Below are positions 1-10,910 of a stretch of 64,000 bases of DNA, in pieces. This stretch comes from Sphagnum magellanicum (lineage: Eukaryota > Streptophyta > Sphagnopsida > Sphagnales > Sphagnaceae): the NCBI GenBank assembly GCA_021904315.1, contig CM038917.1, positions 5,130,041-5,194,040 on the forward strand, in the 5' to 3' direction. Under the pieces are notes generated by a model that saw only the letters and a program-made list of their open reading frames with translations, ran no database searches and was not told the DNA's origin. A program made the position numbers and the translations under genes. Position 1 is the first letter of the stretch, and every line of letters begins with the position of its first letter.

Positions 1-1366
1 TCACTGCACAAGCCTTGTTTGGAGGAGCACTGCAACCTCAAAAAAGAGCACTGGGAAGCAGCTGCAGGGGAAGGAAGGAACAAACGAGGGGCTGATCAGC
101 TTGTCACCCATTATGGCGTTGCAGTTCCCCAAACATGGGGGTGATCACTGCAGCCACAGTTTCTCATCTCAGAACTAAATGTCCTGAATGAAAGTCTCAC
201 GTAAAGGAGGACAATCCTGTGGGAACTTGTCACACAGACCCCCAATCTGTTTTGGGCACCTGGCTGAACAGCAGAATCAAGCCAGTTTCTGTTATATTCA
301 GCACATGCAGAATAACCAGAATTATCTACACAGAGGGATAAGATATCAATAAGCTTGCAGAGGAAAACCCAGGACTCCAAGGTCACCCATTTGTTCCTGC
401 AAAAAACCAGCAAATCCAAGACCGGCAAACCCAAAACTAGCATGGCAAGAATGGGTATGGTGATAACCTTCTGAGTGTCATTCACAAAGCAATCAGACCA
501 TCACCTTCACCCATGCATAGCAGTGCAATTTAGCTGCCATGTCTCCCAACTGGGTTTGATCAGCTCCCAATCGTTGTCAGCGTAGAAAAACTGTATGTAA
601 TAATCTGCCCAAGATTTCAGGCAAAGAATTACACCAAAAAAACCTGTGTCCAAAGTTTCAGTCACATTCTGGAAGTGCTGGGAAGACTTGGTCATGATGT
701 TGGCTCACACTGATGACACTGATCATAAAAGTCAATTGGTATGCTCATTCAAGCTGATGCTCAGGGAAACAAGAATTGTACTGTCATGGTATTCATGGTA
801 TTCGGATACAAATGTGCAAACTGCCTGGACTGTAAGCACTTCAGAGTAAGCCCTAGAAAAAAATTGTTTCTTGGTCAAGCAAAGTAGCTTGCTTTCTAGT
901 TTCACATGCTTCAGGAGTTGTCCACAGGCCTGTTTGTGAGCAGTTGAAGAGATCTCCTGTCTATTGCATGAAGAGATGCTACTAAAGGGGGGGAATGAGG
1001 CCACCTATAACCACACAAGAAGAAAACTGTTTACAAAAGACTACAGTGCTGAGGCCCCCCCATCCCCAAGGATTCAGTGGCATTATTGGGCAAGAAACTA
1101 TGGATGTTTTCAACCGCCTGTTTGGTGTTTTCATCTCTCTGTCCTTAATTGCACTGCACACACACCCACCAGCCAAGAAATCTCTTTTGCATCAATGACA
1201 ATGCACAAATCATGAAAAGAATTTGTAACCATGACACAGCACTCACTTAGCCATCCAAACCCAACACTACAATCTGGTGTACATACATATGAAGACTACA
1301 GAAACTCCTTGAGATACTGGCCTGTCACAGTCAATCTTTCAAACAAAGAGATGGTGATATACCTAC
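1..1366. other. No recognised gene; probable 3' flank of the CASP relic
   Basis: The stretch has moderate GC and several open frames on both strands, but none resembles a family I know. It lies downstream of the minus-strand CASP relic, so the missing C-terminal exons (coiled coil, transmembrane anchor) would be expected here. I searched the minus-strand translation for them and found no convincing match. They may be lost or too diverged to see by eye. Confidence 0.4.
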
Positions 1367-3145
1367 CTCTAGCAAGTTGGTCGTCATCCATGTGTCTGGA
1401 ACATTCCAATCATCCATCTGCTTACTTGCTTGTCAATCTTGAGGATGAGGATCTTGCACCCTGGGGATGTCTTCTTCAAGCTTCACAATCAAGCATTTCT
1501 GCTCTTCAACACTTTCTTCCCAACTCCTTCACCTTCTCCTCAGTAGCTGCTGCTGTCATCCTTCTTTCAGACAGTTGAACCTACCCAGCACCGAAGCCAA
1601 CATACACTAGTCCTTTTGAGCTTGACAGTGCAGTCTAGCATTCTCTCTTTCTTTCATGGTACATGCTAAGCTTGACATTTTTTTGAATGTGACCCGACAC
1701 CCCTTTCAACCCTCACTTCTTGTTCCCACACTAACCAAAGTGACCCATAGGTTAGTTGGTAAGTAATTGAGGTAGTAAAATACACCTTTACTAGGGTGAG
1801 CTTGTGCTCCATCTTTCAATTTTTTACCAAAAGGAAAGTCTCCAGTTTTCCAACATCTTCCCCTTGGATAGCTAATTCTCAATCCTCAGCTTCTATCAAG
1901 TTGTACCCAACTGCCTGGAATCATCCAAAACCTCAGAAATCATTGTTTCCCGCATTGTTACAAGAACAGACACAGCACTCAAGTAAGCAACCAACAATTG
2001 GATCATTTATAGACCTGTAGAATCTTCACTTGTTTTCGGAGATCCTCCACTTGCTTAGCTGTTGGTAGTTCATTCAGCTCTCCCTGAAGCTCCACAAGTG
2101 TAGCCTCCCATAACCCAATATGCAATTCTTCTATTAACCTTTCTCACCAGATAGTAGTATCAACCTTGCTCTGCAAACAGATTTGGGACCAAGCACATTA
2201 CCTTTTCGTTGATGAGGATGTTCAGTCTTTTTGACTCAAGAAAATGCTGTTCATGCTCACTCAAGAGTGCATTCTCAACGGTGTTCAGCTCAAAGCGGAG
2301 CTCCGATATGATCTTCTCCTTGGCACTTAGGGATGCTTCCAGGTGGCTGCTCACCTCCTTGCTTTGCCTAGTTTCAAGTGGAAGAAAAAAAATCAGAGAC
2401 AAAGCAAGGCATCTTCAAGGAAAGTTACTGGTAATCAATCCCCCCGGCTCCACCTCCTTGATTGAATCCAAGAAGCTCTAGTCCAATGTAGGGTGGTAAA
2501 CCCTAAACCCTAAAATCCTAAACCAAATTGAAAATGGGAACAGCTGATGTTTTGACCATCAGTTGACCGTCCTTTGCGATGGAGAAGCTTTCACAAAATG
2601 GGAAGGATCATGACAGTTTGAGTCTGCGTGGTTGTATAGAAAGGGGATGGGTCATCACGTGCTTGCTGCTCTTGCCAATATGATGTATTGACAACTTGGG
2701 CATCAAATAATATCACTAAATACAATGCAACCAACATGAAAGAGGAAGATCACAGAAAACCCATTTGAGGAACATACCAGAGTAAGCATGAAGCTCAAAA
2801 AGCTGGCTCTGCCCATACTCATGAAGGCGTTGCATGTTTTGAACACTCTGTGTGGCTGCCCTCAACTGGTCTTGCAGGAAATTCTCCTTGAAGGAAGAAA
2901 ACACCAGAAAAACCTCAGCAATGAATCGCTCCACTTTGAGAATTTGTGTAAGATGGTCAGACACAGACACTCAGCATTTCTGTGGGAAATGTGGTCCCAT
3001 TCTTGAGATGATGTACAGAGGGGGAAAAAAATGGTATTAATAGGCACATGTCATACCTCTCCTTGAGAATTTCGAGATTGTTCCGATTCTCCTCTGCCAA
3101 GCTTCATTGCTTCATCTCCACAATCTCCCTCACTTTCTCCTCCAT
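1367..3145 (-). pseudogene. CASP: Decayed intron-containing copy of plant CASP (Golgi coiled-coil protein, CUX1 splice-form homologue)
   Basis: CASP is a coiled-coil Golgi membrane protein related to the alternative product of CUX1. Minus-strand exons, in gene order, are 3145-3057, 2886-2778, 2367-2202, 2104-2015, 1914-1786, 1580-1460 and 1417-1367. Most have clear AG acceptors and GT donors. Recognisable pieces include LRAATQSVQNMQRLHEYGQ, LSAKEKIISEL, ELPTAKQVEDLRKQVKILQ, AVGYNLIEAED and KMEHKLT, in the order of Arabidopsis CASP. The copy is broken: in-frame TGA at 3106-3104 (arginine expected), TGA at 1881-1879 (tryptophan expected), TGA at 1818-1816 (arginine expected) and an extra base near 1511. 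The first two exons join in incompatible phases. The exon that should lie between 2778 and 2367 is missing. No N-terminal exons or membrane anchor were found. Retained introns show it is not a processed copy. Confidence 0.85.
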
Positions 3146-4190
3146 CTGTGGACAAGCTAACCACACAACCAATTCATACTACTTCCCCTTATTAGAAAGG
3201 ATGAATGCACTCCACTGCAGAGCAATGCAGATCACCACTTTCCAAAACTTCTTGGGCACTGTCCAGGAATCCCAAAGAGTCAGGTCCAGAGTAAGGACAT
3301 TATGGCCAGACAATGCACCTTGTGACATTTCTTAGTAAGGACATCGCATCAGTGCAGCCATTACTGGACACCATCAACCAAACTGGCTAAATCCGCAAAC
3401 TTAGTCAAATTGCAACGGATCTACAATGGCAGTAATCAACAGGCTAGAACCAATACCTGACCAGCGAAGATTACAAAACGCTTTCCAATCAGCTGAATAA
3501 TTAGGGATACAGCTTGACATCCTCTTGTTCACACATCAGGTAGGATGTTCTTTCTTCCAGTTTGTTTCCATATACAATCAAGGATCATCATCTTGTGCAT
3601 TAAAGTTCAGCCTGCAATCTGCACCTTTGTTTGTTGTTGCTGGGTACTCTTTTTATCTTGCAATCCATGGGGGATATGCTGCAACATTGCCAGGGGGGGG
3701 ATCTAGGGGGAAATGTCTGTTCTATCCAGCTGGGTGTTGTTCAACTAGTAGAATTGGCATCAAAGATGATGGCATGTCTGAAATTTGTTGGGTGTTCTTC
3801 TCCTGACTAGCTCAGCTTTCCAAGCTTTTCCATAGTTACTTTTAGTAGACGAATTCATTTGATCTTCTGTTCTCTCACCTTGAGTATAATGTTTTATGCA
3901 GGCTATGGGTGGAGAGACATGATGAAGCTTGTGTAGAGAGAGAGCCTCTGATCAAGTATCAGAGTATAGATCATCTCAATGCCTGTTTGGATTTGGTCTT
4001 TGGTTGCCTAAAATGAGCAGATTCACTAAAGTGATTTGAAAAAGCTTCTTGGGCACAATATGGTATTTTTTTGCCTCACAATGTCAAGCTCTTGATGAGG
4101 TATCTCACATAGAGAATACAAACTTGAAGAACAAATGTCTGCACTCTCTCTTGCTCAGTTGGTGCAAAAGAGAAGGAAGGAAGGAAACAA
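3146..4190. other. Unassigned flank upstream of the CASP relic
   Basis: N-terminal CASP exons would be expected here on the minus strand, but I could not find them. Open frames on the plus strand (for example 3525-3806) show no recognisable domain and contain poly-G and simple stretches. No RNA gene or element was seen. Confidence 0.35.
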
Positions 4191-4193
4191 CAA

Positions 4194-4409
4194 CAGCTCA
4201 TACTCATTGTGGGTTCTAAAGCAAATTACAGCATCAGCTTTGCCATCCAGATGACTCTTATGCTGAAACACTATTTGAGACCAGAGAGCAAGCTTTAGGA
4301 ACTAGCAGCTCATGCTCATTGTGGGTTCTGAAGCAAATTGCAGCATTAGCTTTGCCATCCAGATGGCTGTTATGCTGAACATATTTGAGACCAGAGAGCA
4401 AGCTTTATT
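4194..4409. repeat. Two-copy tandem duplication, unit 112 bp
   Basis: The segment beginning AGCTCATACTCATTGTGGG at 4195 recurs at 4307 as AGCTCATGCTCATTGTGGG. The copies stay alignable through TTTGAGACCAGAGAGCAAGC, with a few substitutions and a short deletion in the second. It looks like a non-coding local duplication. Confidence 0.85.
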
Positions 4410-4996
4410 GCAAAAATCTTGTACTTATCACAGAAGGTAAGATCCATGCCTACCCAAACAGCAATTCCTTTAAGATGTGTATTCTTTTGATGAGCATTTC
4501 AACACAAGTTGACTCAATCAAGACCAATTCATTTCTGTTCAGATCTCATGTTTTGCTTGCTTGTTATGTTGCAGTAATTTCAGTACAATTGAGTCCAGGT
4601 GCTCACAATTTGCAAACAAATAATATATATTGGTTTATATTTATGTAGTTTATAAATTCAACTTGTTAGAAATGCACTTCTCATTGAAATGAACTTAGTG
4701 GTTCTGAGAGATCAATGGTTGGCATCCTAACATTTGATCAGCAATCCTGCTTTCTTTTGAGGCTGGAGAAATCAAGCTGGAGAAACCCAAAGGGTTTTGG
4801 TTTCCTTCAATTTCTTCCCTTTAGTAGAAGGTTAAGACTGAGCTTCATGTTGAAACAACAAATTTCTTGGGTGAATTCTTTGTTTTTTCAATGTCAAAAA
4901 CTTCACTTCTGTGAAAGTAAAGACCCATTTTGTGACAAGTTGTTCTTGTGCACATTAGGTATCTAAGTAAGCGCTATCAAAGATTGGACCACACCC

Positions 4997-5346
4997 ACTA
5001 CAACACAAAATGGAGAAGCTTGGACATGAGCAATGTTCCATGATTGGGAACACTTTGTCAACAGAATGGAGAAGCTCGGACATGAGCATTGTTCCATGAT
5101 TGGGAATACTTTGTCAACAGAATGGAGAAGCTCAGACATGAGCATTGTTCCATGATTGGGAATACTTTGTCAACACAATGGAGAAGCTTGGACATGAGCA
5201 TTGTTCCATGACTGGGAATACTTTGTCAACACAACGGAGAAGCTCGGACATGAGCATTGTTCCATGATTGGGAATACTTTGTCAACACAATGGAGAAGCT
5301 CGGACATGAGCATTGTTCCATGATTGGGAATGTTTTGCCATTGCAG
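4997..5346. repeat. 56-bp minisatellite, six copies
   Basis: The block TGGAGAAGCTYGGACATGAG begins at 5011, 5067, 5123, 5179, 5235 (first base changed) and 5291, an exact 56-bp period. Each unit continues with a CATTGTTCCATGATTGGGAA-type segment and CTTTGTCAACA. Units differ by only one to three bases. Because 56 is not a multiple of three, the frame rotates from unit to unit; the long frames on the minus strand here are repeat artefacts. Confidence 0.95.
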
Positions 5347-5555
5347 CCAACCATTTGCTGTCCAAACAACCTGCCAAACCATATATGGGAAATTTTGCAT
5401 AATCTTTCAGAGATGGTTGTCCTTGGACAATTCATTTTGCATAATCCTTTTGTTGCACGGTTGTCCTTGAACAATTCCAAAGACAACTACTTCATTTCCA
5501 AGCTTAACTACCTCACTCCTTTTCCCCACTCACCATCACTCCTTTTCCCTACTGA

Positions 5556-5865
5556 CCAACATCTATCTATGAAGGAAGGTAGTTTGTTTGTTTTGTTTTG
5601 ACCAACATCTATCTATGAAGGAAGGTAGTTTGTTTGTTTTGTTTTCCAACATCTATCTATGAAGGAAGGTAGTTTGTTTGTTTCGTTTTCCAACATCTAT
5701 CTATGAAGGAAGGTAGTTTGTTTGTTTTGTTTTCCAACATCTATCTATGAAGGAAGGTAGTTTGTTTGTTTCGTTTTCCAACATCTATCTATGAAGGAAG
5801 GTAGTTTGTTTGTTTTGTTTTCCAACATCTATCTATGAAGGAAGGTAGTTTGTTTGTTTTGTTTG
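5556..5865. repeat. 44-bp minisatellite, seven copies, with an 88-bp higher-order pattern
   Basis: The block CCAACATCTATCTATGAAGG starts at 5556, 5602, 5646, 5690, 5734, 5778 and 5822. Spacing is 46 bp once and 44 bp thereafter. Each unit ends in GTAGTTTGTTTGTTT plus TGTTTT or CGTTTT. The C variant appears in alternate units (those starting at 5646 and 5734), so part of the array grew in 88-bp steps. The array sits at one end of a dispersed element that carries this unit only once in its other copy. Confidence 0.95.
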
Positions 5866-6272
5866 TACCGATGAAATCCACCGAACTGGGATGCTTCAGA
5901 TCACGTTCTTGGTCTTCGGAAAGCTCTCGACGAGAAAAGGTGCATGGACTTTGGTTCCATGACGTTTGGACTTGTTGTGCAAAAGTTCTTGAATATTGAA
6001 TGATTTCTTGAACACCGAAAATTGAATTAAATCATAGTTGAAAATTTCGAAGGAATTGGAATGTGCCTTTGGTGTTGTTGGAAAGATCTTGATGAGCAGG
6101 ATATAATGAAATTTATTTGGTAAGATTTGGATTCAGAATGTGAGAGATATTGATTTTGAAGTGATTTCTACCACCCAAAATTCAAAATAAATTCCAAAAA
6201 ACCAGGTTTTGGAAGGAAAAATCAGTTGAGGACGAGGTAACACTTGGGCCAACTGCTCAGGTCACACTGGTA
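5822..6272 (+). repeat. Dispersed element, copy 1 (inverted partner at 25443-25860)
   Basis: From the last 44-bp unit through AACACTTGGGCCAACTGCTC and CACACTGGTA, this segment matches the reverse complement of 25443-25860. Shared landmarks include AACTGGGATGCTTCA, TTCTTGAATATTGAATGATT, GGTGTTGTTGGAAAGATCTT and GGAAAAATCAGTTGAGGAC. No coding capacity or terminal structure is evident. It may be a non-autonomous transposon or an LTR fragment. The family is not identified. Confidence 0.85.
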
Positions 6273-7480
6273 AATATGAAAAGACAAATTAACATGTGCA
6301 TTTTCATGTCCATGATACTTGTATTAATTCCAATGAAAATTTGAGATTAATATAAATAATGATGAACTATTGAAAACCATATGGGAACATTTTTTATAAA
6401 AAAAAGTTGATCGACACTAGCTGAAAATGGAATATTACATTACAAATTATTTTTTTATTAATAAAAAATAAGCCTAAAAAAGGCAACATAAAAATCATGT
6501 GTGTTACCAGAATACAAGGGCCTTACCTATCACTTACCAACCCTAGGGCTGTACTCAAAATACAAAGGAAATAAATCGCAAGCTTGTGACGTAGTGGTCA
6601 CTGCATTTTCCGAGGCTAGAATGTTGTCTAAAGTTATTTTTTTGTGAAAACTAATGTCAAGCGGTGGAAACCGTTATTATGTCAATTCCATGCATCCAAT
6701 CGCTAACAAAATCGAAACCTACAATGTTACCCTTTTCAGGTACGTACGTGGGGCACTCACTCACCCGAGTGTTGCCATTGTAATAATTTATTTTATTTTT
6801 CAAAACCGCTTTCGGCAATAAAAAATAATAATTTATGAAAATTTGGCAATAAATAGGTGGCTTCTTCGTCAAGTTTCCTTTGACTCTCAACCTTTAACAT
6901 AATAATAACAAGAACTTTTACAACATTCTTTTTACTGTTTCTTTTTGCAAAAAATAAGGAGACAAAATGTAACCATAACCATTCCACCAACAAATTATAG
7001 GATAGAAAAATGTTGTCGATTATTGTTGGATACCTGGTGTGGAATGCCTTGGGTTTTCGCTAATTTTTGTATTTTCATTTTTCCTTTGTAATTTCCTTAA
7101 ATTATGACATTTAAAAGATATTATTTTCAAAAATAGTTTTAATTACTACTTAACCTGACAAGATAATAAGGTAACCAAAGTGGTTACTTTTTGGTGGGTA
7201 GCTAAAATATAACACCTTGAGTGGCACTAGCACCATGGTTAAAATGCTTTTTATTTTTGGGTTACTTTCAAATATTATAAATATTCCATCTAGTTTTCTT
7301 TTTGGCAGTTTTTGTCGGCTAATTTTGCCACTTGGCAACAAGGAAAAAAAAGGGTGTGTTAGGGGAGGGGGGGAGAGGGTGGGGTGTTGCAAAAGACCAA
7401 AAATAGCTCAGGTTAGGAAGCTTCTTCCTTAGCCACATGGCTCCCCGGAAACTTCTAGACTTGGAACAAGCAAAGCCAAC
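6273..7480. other. AT-rich intergenic DNA
   Basis: No gene recognised. Open frames on the minus strand (6657-6993) have no known domain. A poly-G-rich stretch lies near 7362-7375. The strong drop in GC against the genes on either side suggests old repeat-derived DNA. Confidence 0.4.
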
Positions 7481-7519
7481 CAATTGCGTGACAAGCAAGG
7501 CCCCATCTTTAACGAACAT

Positions 7520-8100
7520 ACGCAAGAAGGTGACAATTTCTAAAAGATACCAAAAGTCGGTTTTCTTAACACTAGAAAGAAAGAAAGAAAGAAAGCAAGT
7601 GACAATTTTTGAAGGATCCCAAAAGTTGGTTTTTGGGCCCTACATTGAATCCAACTTCCTTTTGGAAGTTTTACCTTATTAGAACTAGTTTCACATGTAC
7701 TTTACCTTAGACCGGACCAGACAGGGTCCCGGAGACAATTAGCCCGTCTCTTGAGAATGACGCCCAAACCACGGATAGTTGTTTGAAAAGAAAAGTTTTT
7801 TTTAAAAATCAAAAACATCAACCAAACATTATTGAAATAACACACCTGTGCATTATGCATAGGGTTCACACTAGTTAGAACTAGTTTCACAATAGATGAA
7901 CCAGATTCTTTGGTGAAAGTGTTTAGACTGTTTAAATTGGAACCGATTGTTTTGGTGTTGAGAGAGAGAGTGTGGACACAATAGGTACATGTACAACATC
8001 TTATGATGCTTTTGTTTCAACACTAGAAAGAAAGAAAGAAAGAAAGAAACAAACAAACAAACAAAGTGACAATTTTTGAAGGCTACCAAAAGTGGGTTTC
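7520..8100. repeat. Three partial copies of a local repeat with GAAA microsatellites
   Basis: A motif GTGACAATTT followed by AAAGG or AAAAG, TACCAAAAGT and GGGTTT or similar occurs near 7531, 7601 and 8066. Two copies are preceded by ACACTAGAAAGAAAGAAAG (about 7570-7594 and 8021-8048). The second GAAA tract continues into AAAC repeats. This is a non-coding, simple-sequence-associated duplication upstream of the MAPEG gene. Confidence 0.75.
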
Positions 8101-8253
8101 TTTTAACACAACTCTCTCACAACATCATTACTTAGAAATAGAGATCTAGAAGCATCCACCACTCACCATTGTGTGAAAGGGGGTCTAACACACTATACAC
8201 ATGTTATCACAAAAACACACACACACACAAACACCAAGAGTGCACATAGTATG

Positions 8254-8264
8254 TATATATATAG
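8254..8264 (+). promoter_or_regulatory. Candidate TATA box of the MGST3-like gene
   Basis: TATATATATAG lies about 180 bp before the ATG at 8443. It is followed by a leader rich in G/T that has no earlier long ATG-initiated frame. Spacing suits a plant core promoter with an about 150-base 5' UTR. This is inferred from position only, and AT-rich DNA gives many chance TATA strings. Confidence 0.35.
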
Positions 8265-8442
8265 ACACATAGTTTGTGCATAGTATATAGTATACATACA
8301 AGAAGAGTGCATACAAAACTTGAGTTTGTGTTGTTGTAGGAGTTTGTGTTTTTTTTAGGAGTGTTGTTGTTGTTGTTGTTGTGTCTTTGTTTTGGGGAGT
8401 TTTTTTCTTTGTTTTCTTTGTTGGGTTCTTGTGCCTCAAGCT

Positions 8443-10910
8443 ATGGAGTTGGTGCAGGGATATGGGTGGGTGACATTGGTGCTCGTTCTGCACTTGGTGG
8501 AGAATATCTGGATGGCCGTGCAGGTTGGCGCAGCTCGAAGAAAGTGAGTGCATATCATCACCCAGTGTAGTATACAATAATATAGTGTTCTTGGTGCTTG
8601 TATTTATGTGTGTGTGTGTGTGTGTGTTGTTTGTTGTGTGATGTCTCTTTGGATGTGTCATGCTGTTTGATTCTAGGGTTTCCAAGCAAGTTCTTTGTTT
8701 GAAGGTGTGTGGAGTAAAGGATATGGGTGGGTGGTGGTGATGGTTTTTCTTCCTTTTCCTTCTAGTTGTGTTTTGCTAGCATCCAGTTGTGGATTGGGAA
8801 CTGTCTGATGGTAACAGAGGTTCTGTTAAGATGGCAGCTGGATGTGAAGGACAAGTTTGGCACATGGGTTGTAGGAGGTAGAAGATGATGTAGTAGTTAT
8901 TTCGGTGGTGGTGTTTTTTCTTCCTTTTTACTTCTAGTTGTGTTTTGCTAGTTTCTGGTTGTGGATTGGGAACTGTCTGATGGGTAACAGAGGTTCTCAA
9001 GATTGCAGCTGCATGTGAAGGACATGGTTGGCACATAGGTTGTAGGCAGGGTTTTTGTCAGTTTTGTGGTTTTGAAAGTTTGGCAATTTTTTCCAACACT
9101 TATGCAAATTTTCCTGATTTTACACTAACAGGACAAAATTTTCCCATTTTTTTTGTTGCCACAGTATGAAAATTCTCCCTGAAAAAAGACACTGATTGTA
9201 GGAGCTTGATGATGATGTAGTGGTATTTTTGTGTTTGAGGTTCTTTTGGAGCCTGCATGTTCTTGAGTGGGGAATCTATTGGTCTGATATGTCTGGAGAT
9301 CTATCAAAGTACCCAAAAAGATGCTAAAGAGATTTGCTAGTTTTTGTGGGAAGAAATGGTTGTATTTGCAATGGTATTTTTGGTTGGCTTTTAGGTTTTG
9401 ATCCATCCATCAACCATGCCATGATGATCGTGGGTACCTAATTGTGTCCTGTTTTGAGCAACAGGTATAAGGTGCCTTATCCAACAATGTATGCCTTGGA
9501 GAGTGAGAATCCGAAGGCAAATCTCTTCAACTGTGTGCAGGTGCAAATCTGGGCTTCTTCAACCCTTGTCAATGCTTTCTTCTTTTCTGTTGCTTTTTGT
9601 TGATTCTCATGAACACTTATGGTGTTGTGCTGGTGTGTGCCATGAGAGCTGTCTTTTTTTTTTCACTCTTGTAATTCCTCTTCTATGCAGTAAAGATTGC
9701 ATGTGACAGCTCATGTAAGATATGTACCTTGAGCAGATTCAATCTAGAGGATAATGGAGATGGGAGTTGTTCTTTTTCCTTTTTTTGTTTTGAAACATAT
9801 TTTCTAGAAATCCCAAATCCATTTGCCTTGCAATAGGTCAATGTGGTAAGGTGAGAAGACTGATTATGTTTAGGATTCAGAGATTTGGGTCTTTTGGGAG
9901 AAATTATTGCATTAGAAGTTTGGTGTAAGTCCTGTCCTGTATGTTTTGGAAAGAGAGAATGACCACTAATATCTGAACCTTGTTTGATTGCACTCTTGCT
10001 TCTTGTTGTTTGGAGTACAGAGAGCTCATCAAAATGTGATTGAGTTTATGCCAACATTCATCTCAACACTTCTAGTCGGTGGCCTTCAGGTATGTTTTTT
10101 CATTTACTGGCAATCATCAGCCTGTGGCAGGCAATCAATTGTTGTTTTCCTGTGGCTTCTTGGTATTGTCTGTGTGTTTTGTCTCCTCCAGTGCAATTGG
10201 TTTATTTGTTAAGAACCCAGTGGCACATTCCTGCTCCATTCTTATCAAACTTGATGAACTGTTCTTGTTAAGTGACTGTTTTTGCAATACAGTTCAGATG
10301 TAAACTTCCTGTGTTGAAGAACACTCTTGTGCATTTTTTAGTGAAACAGAATTTCGTTCTTGTTTGTTTGTTGGTGGTGTAACAGTACCCCAGAATAGCA
10401 GCAGCTTTTGGGTTGGTTTACAATATTTTACGCTATTCTTACTTCAAGGGCTACTCATCTGGAGATCCCCAGAAGAGGTTTTCTGGTGGAGGGTAATCTA
10501 TCTCACCTCTGTTTGTGCACCAGACTATTGAAGCAAGTTTTGGAGTGGAAGAAGGCACACTAGGAAATTTATGCATTTCTAGCTGCTAGAAGAATGCACA
10601 GCTTTGAATGTGTTTTGTTTCAGATTTTACATATGTATGCAGTTTGAAGAGATTTGTTTGTAGAGCTGGTCCAAGACACTGGACAGATTCTTTTGCTACT
10701 TGCAGTGGTGTGGCAGCCTTCAACAAGCATTGTTTTCTAAGTCTCTGCACTTCAGTATTTCAGCTTTGGTGTTATCAGTTGAGAAAAAAGGTTTACTGAT
10801 TTTTTTTGAGATGATTTTGAAACAGGGGATTGCACTTCTTTATGCTCCTTGGTCTGATAGGCTGCACAACTGGTTTCACTCTTCATCAGTTCTTTCCAAC
10901 AGCTGTCTAG
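8443..10910 (+). CDS. MGST3: Microsomal glutathione S-transferase 3-like MAPEG protein, 145 aa, five exons
   Basis: MAPEG-family membrane enzymes of the MGST3 type conjugate glutathione to hydrophobic electrophiles and reduce lipid hydroperoxides in the ER membrane. Exons are 8443-8543, 9465-9540, 10021-10089, 10386-10492 and 10826-10910. All introns have GT-AG ends and the phases join to 438 nt ending in TAG. The start MELVQGYGWVTLVLV opens the first membrane helix. The family signature KVPYPTMYALESENPKANLF (residues 36-55) is followed by NCVQRAHQNVIEFMP, the region that binds glutathione. Helices follow around residues 68-80, 85-98 and 119-137. A basic FKGYSSGDPQKR loop precedes the last helix LHFFMLLGLIGCTTGF. 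Length matches the usual 140-155 aa. Intron 1 carries a local duplication. If splicing skipped the last intron, the frame would end early just after 10492. Confidence 0.93.
8733..9050. repeat. Tandem duplication (offset 172 bp) inside intron 1 of the MGST3-like gene
   Basis: TCTAGTTGTGTTTTGCTAG at 8761 recurs at 8933. The copies stay similar through GTTGTGGATTGGGAACTGTC, AACAGAGGTTCT and TGGCACATGGGTTGTAGG (ATAGG in copy two). A weaker third piece, TGTAGGAGCTTGATGATGAT, lies at about 9197. It is non-coding; the reverse-strand frame at 8776-9036 is a by-product. Confidence 0.85.

Noticed and set aside
111..485. 124-codon minus-strand frame near the CASP relic
   Set aside because: It does not match the CASP C-terminus or any known family, and begins without support from splice sites.
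4997..5865. CRISPR-like array
   Set aside because: The units are contiguous tandem repeats without unique spacers, in a plant nuclear context.
6580..6780. tRNA/SINE-like TGACGTAGTGGTCACTG
   Set aside because: The first part recalls an A box, but no acceptable B box follows on the same strand, and no tail or tRNA fold is present.
8185..8685. 166-codon minus-strand frame, Thr/Asn/His-rich
   Set aside because: It is built from TG and TTG simple repeats antisense to the MGST3-like leader and first exon.
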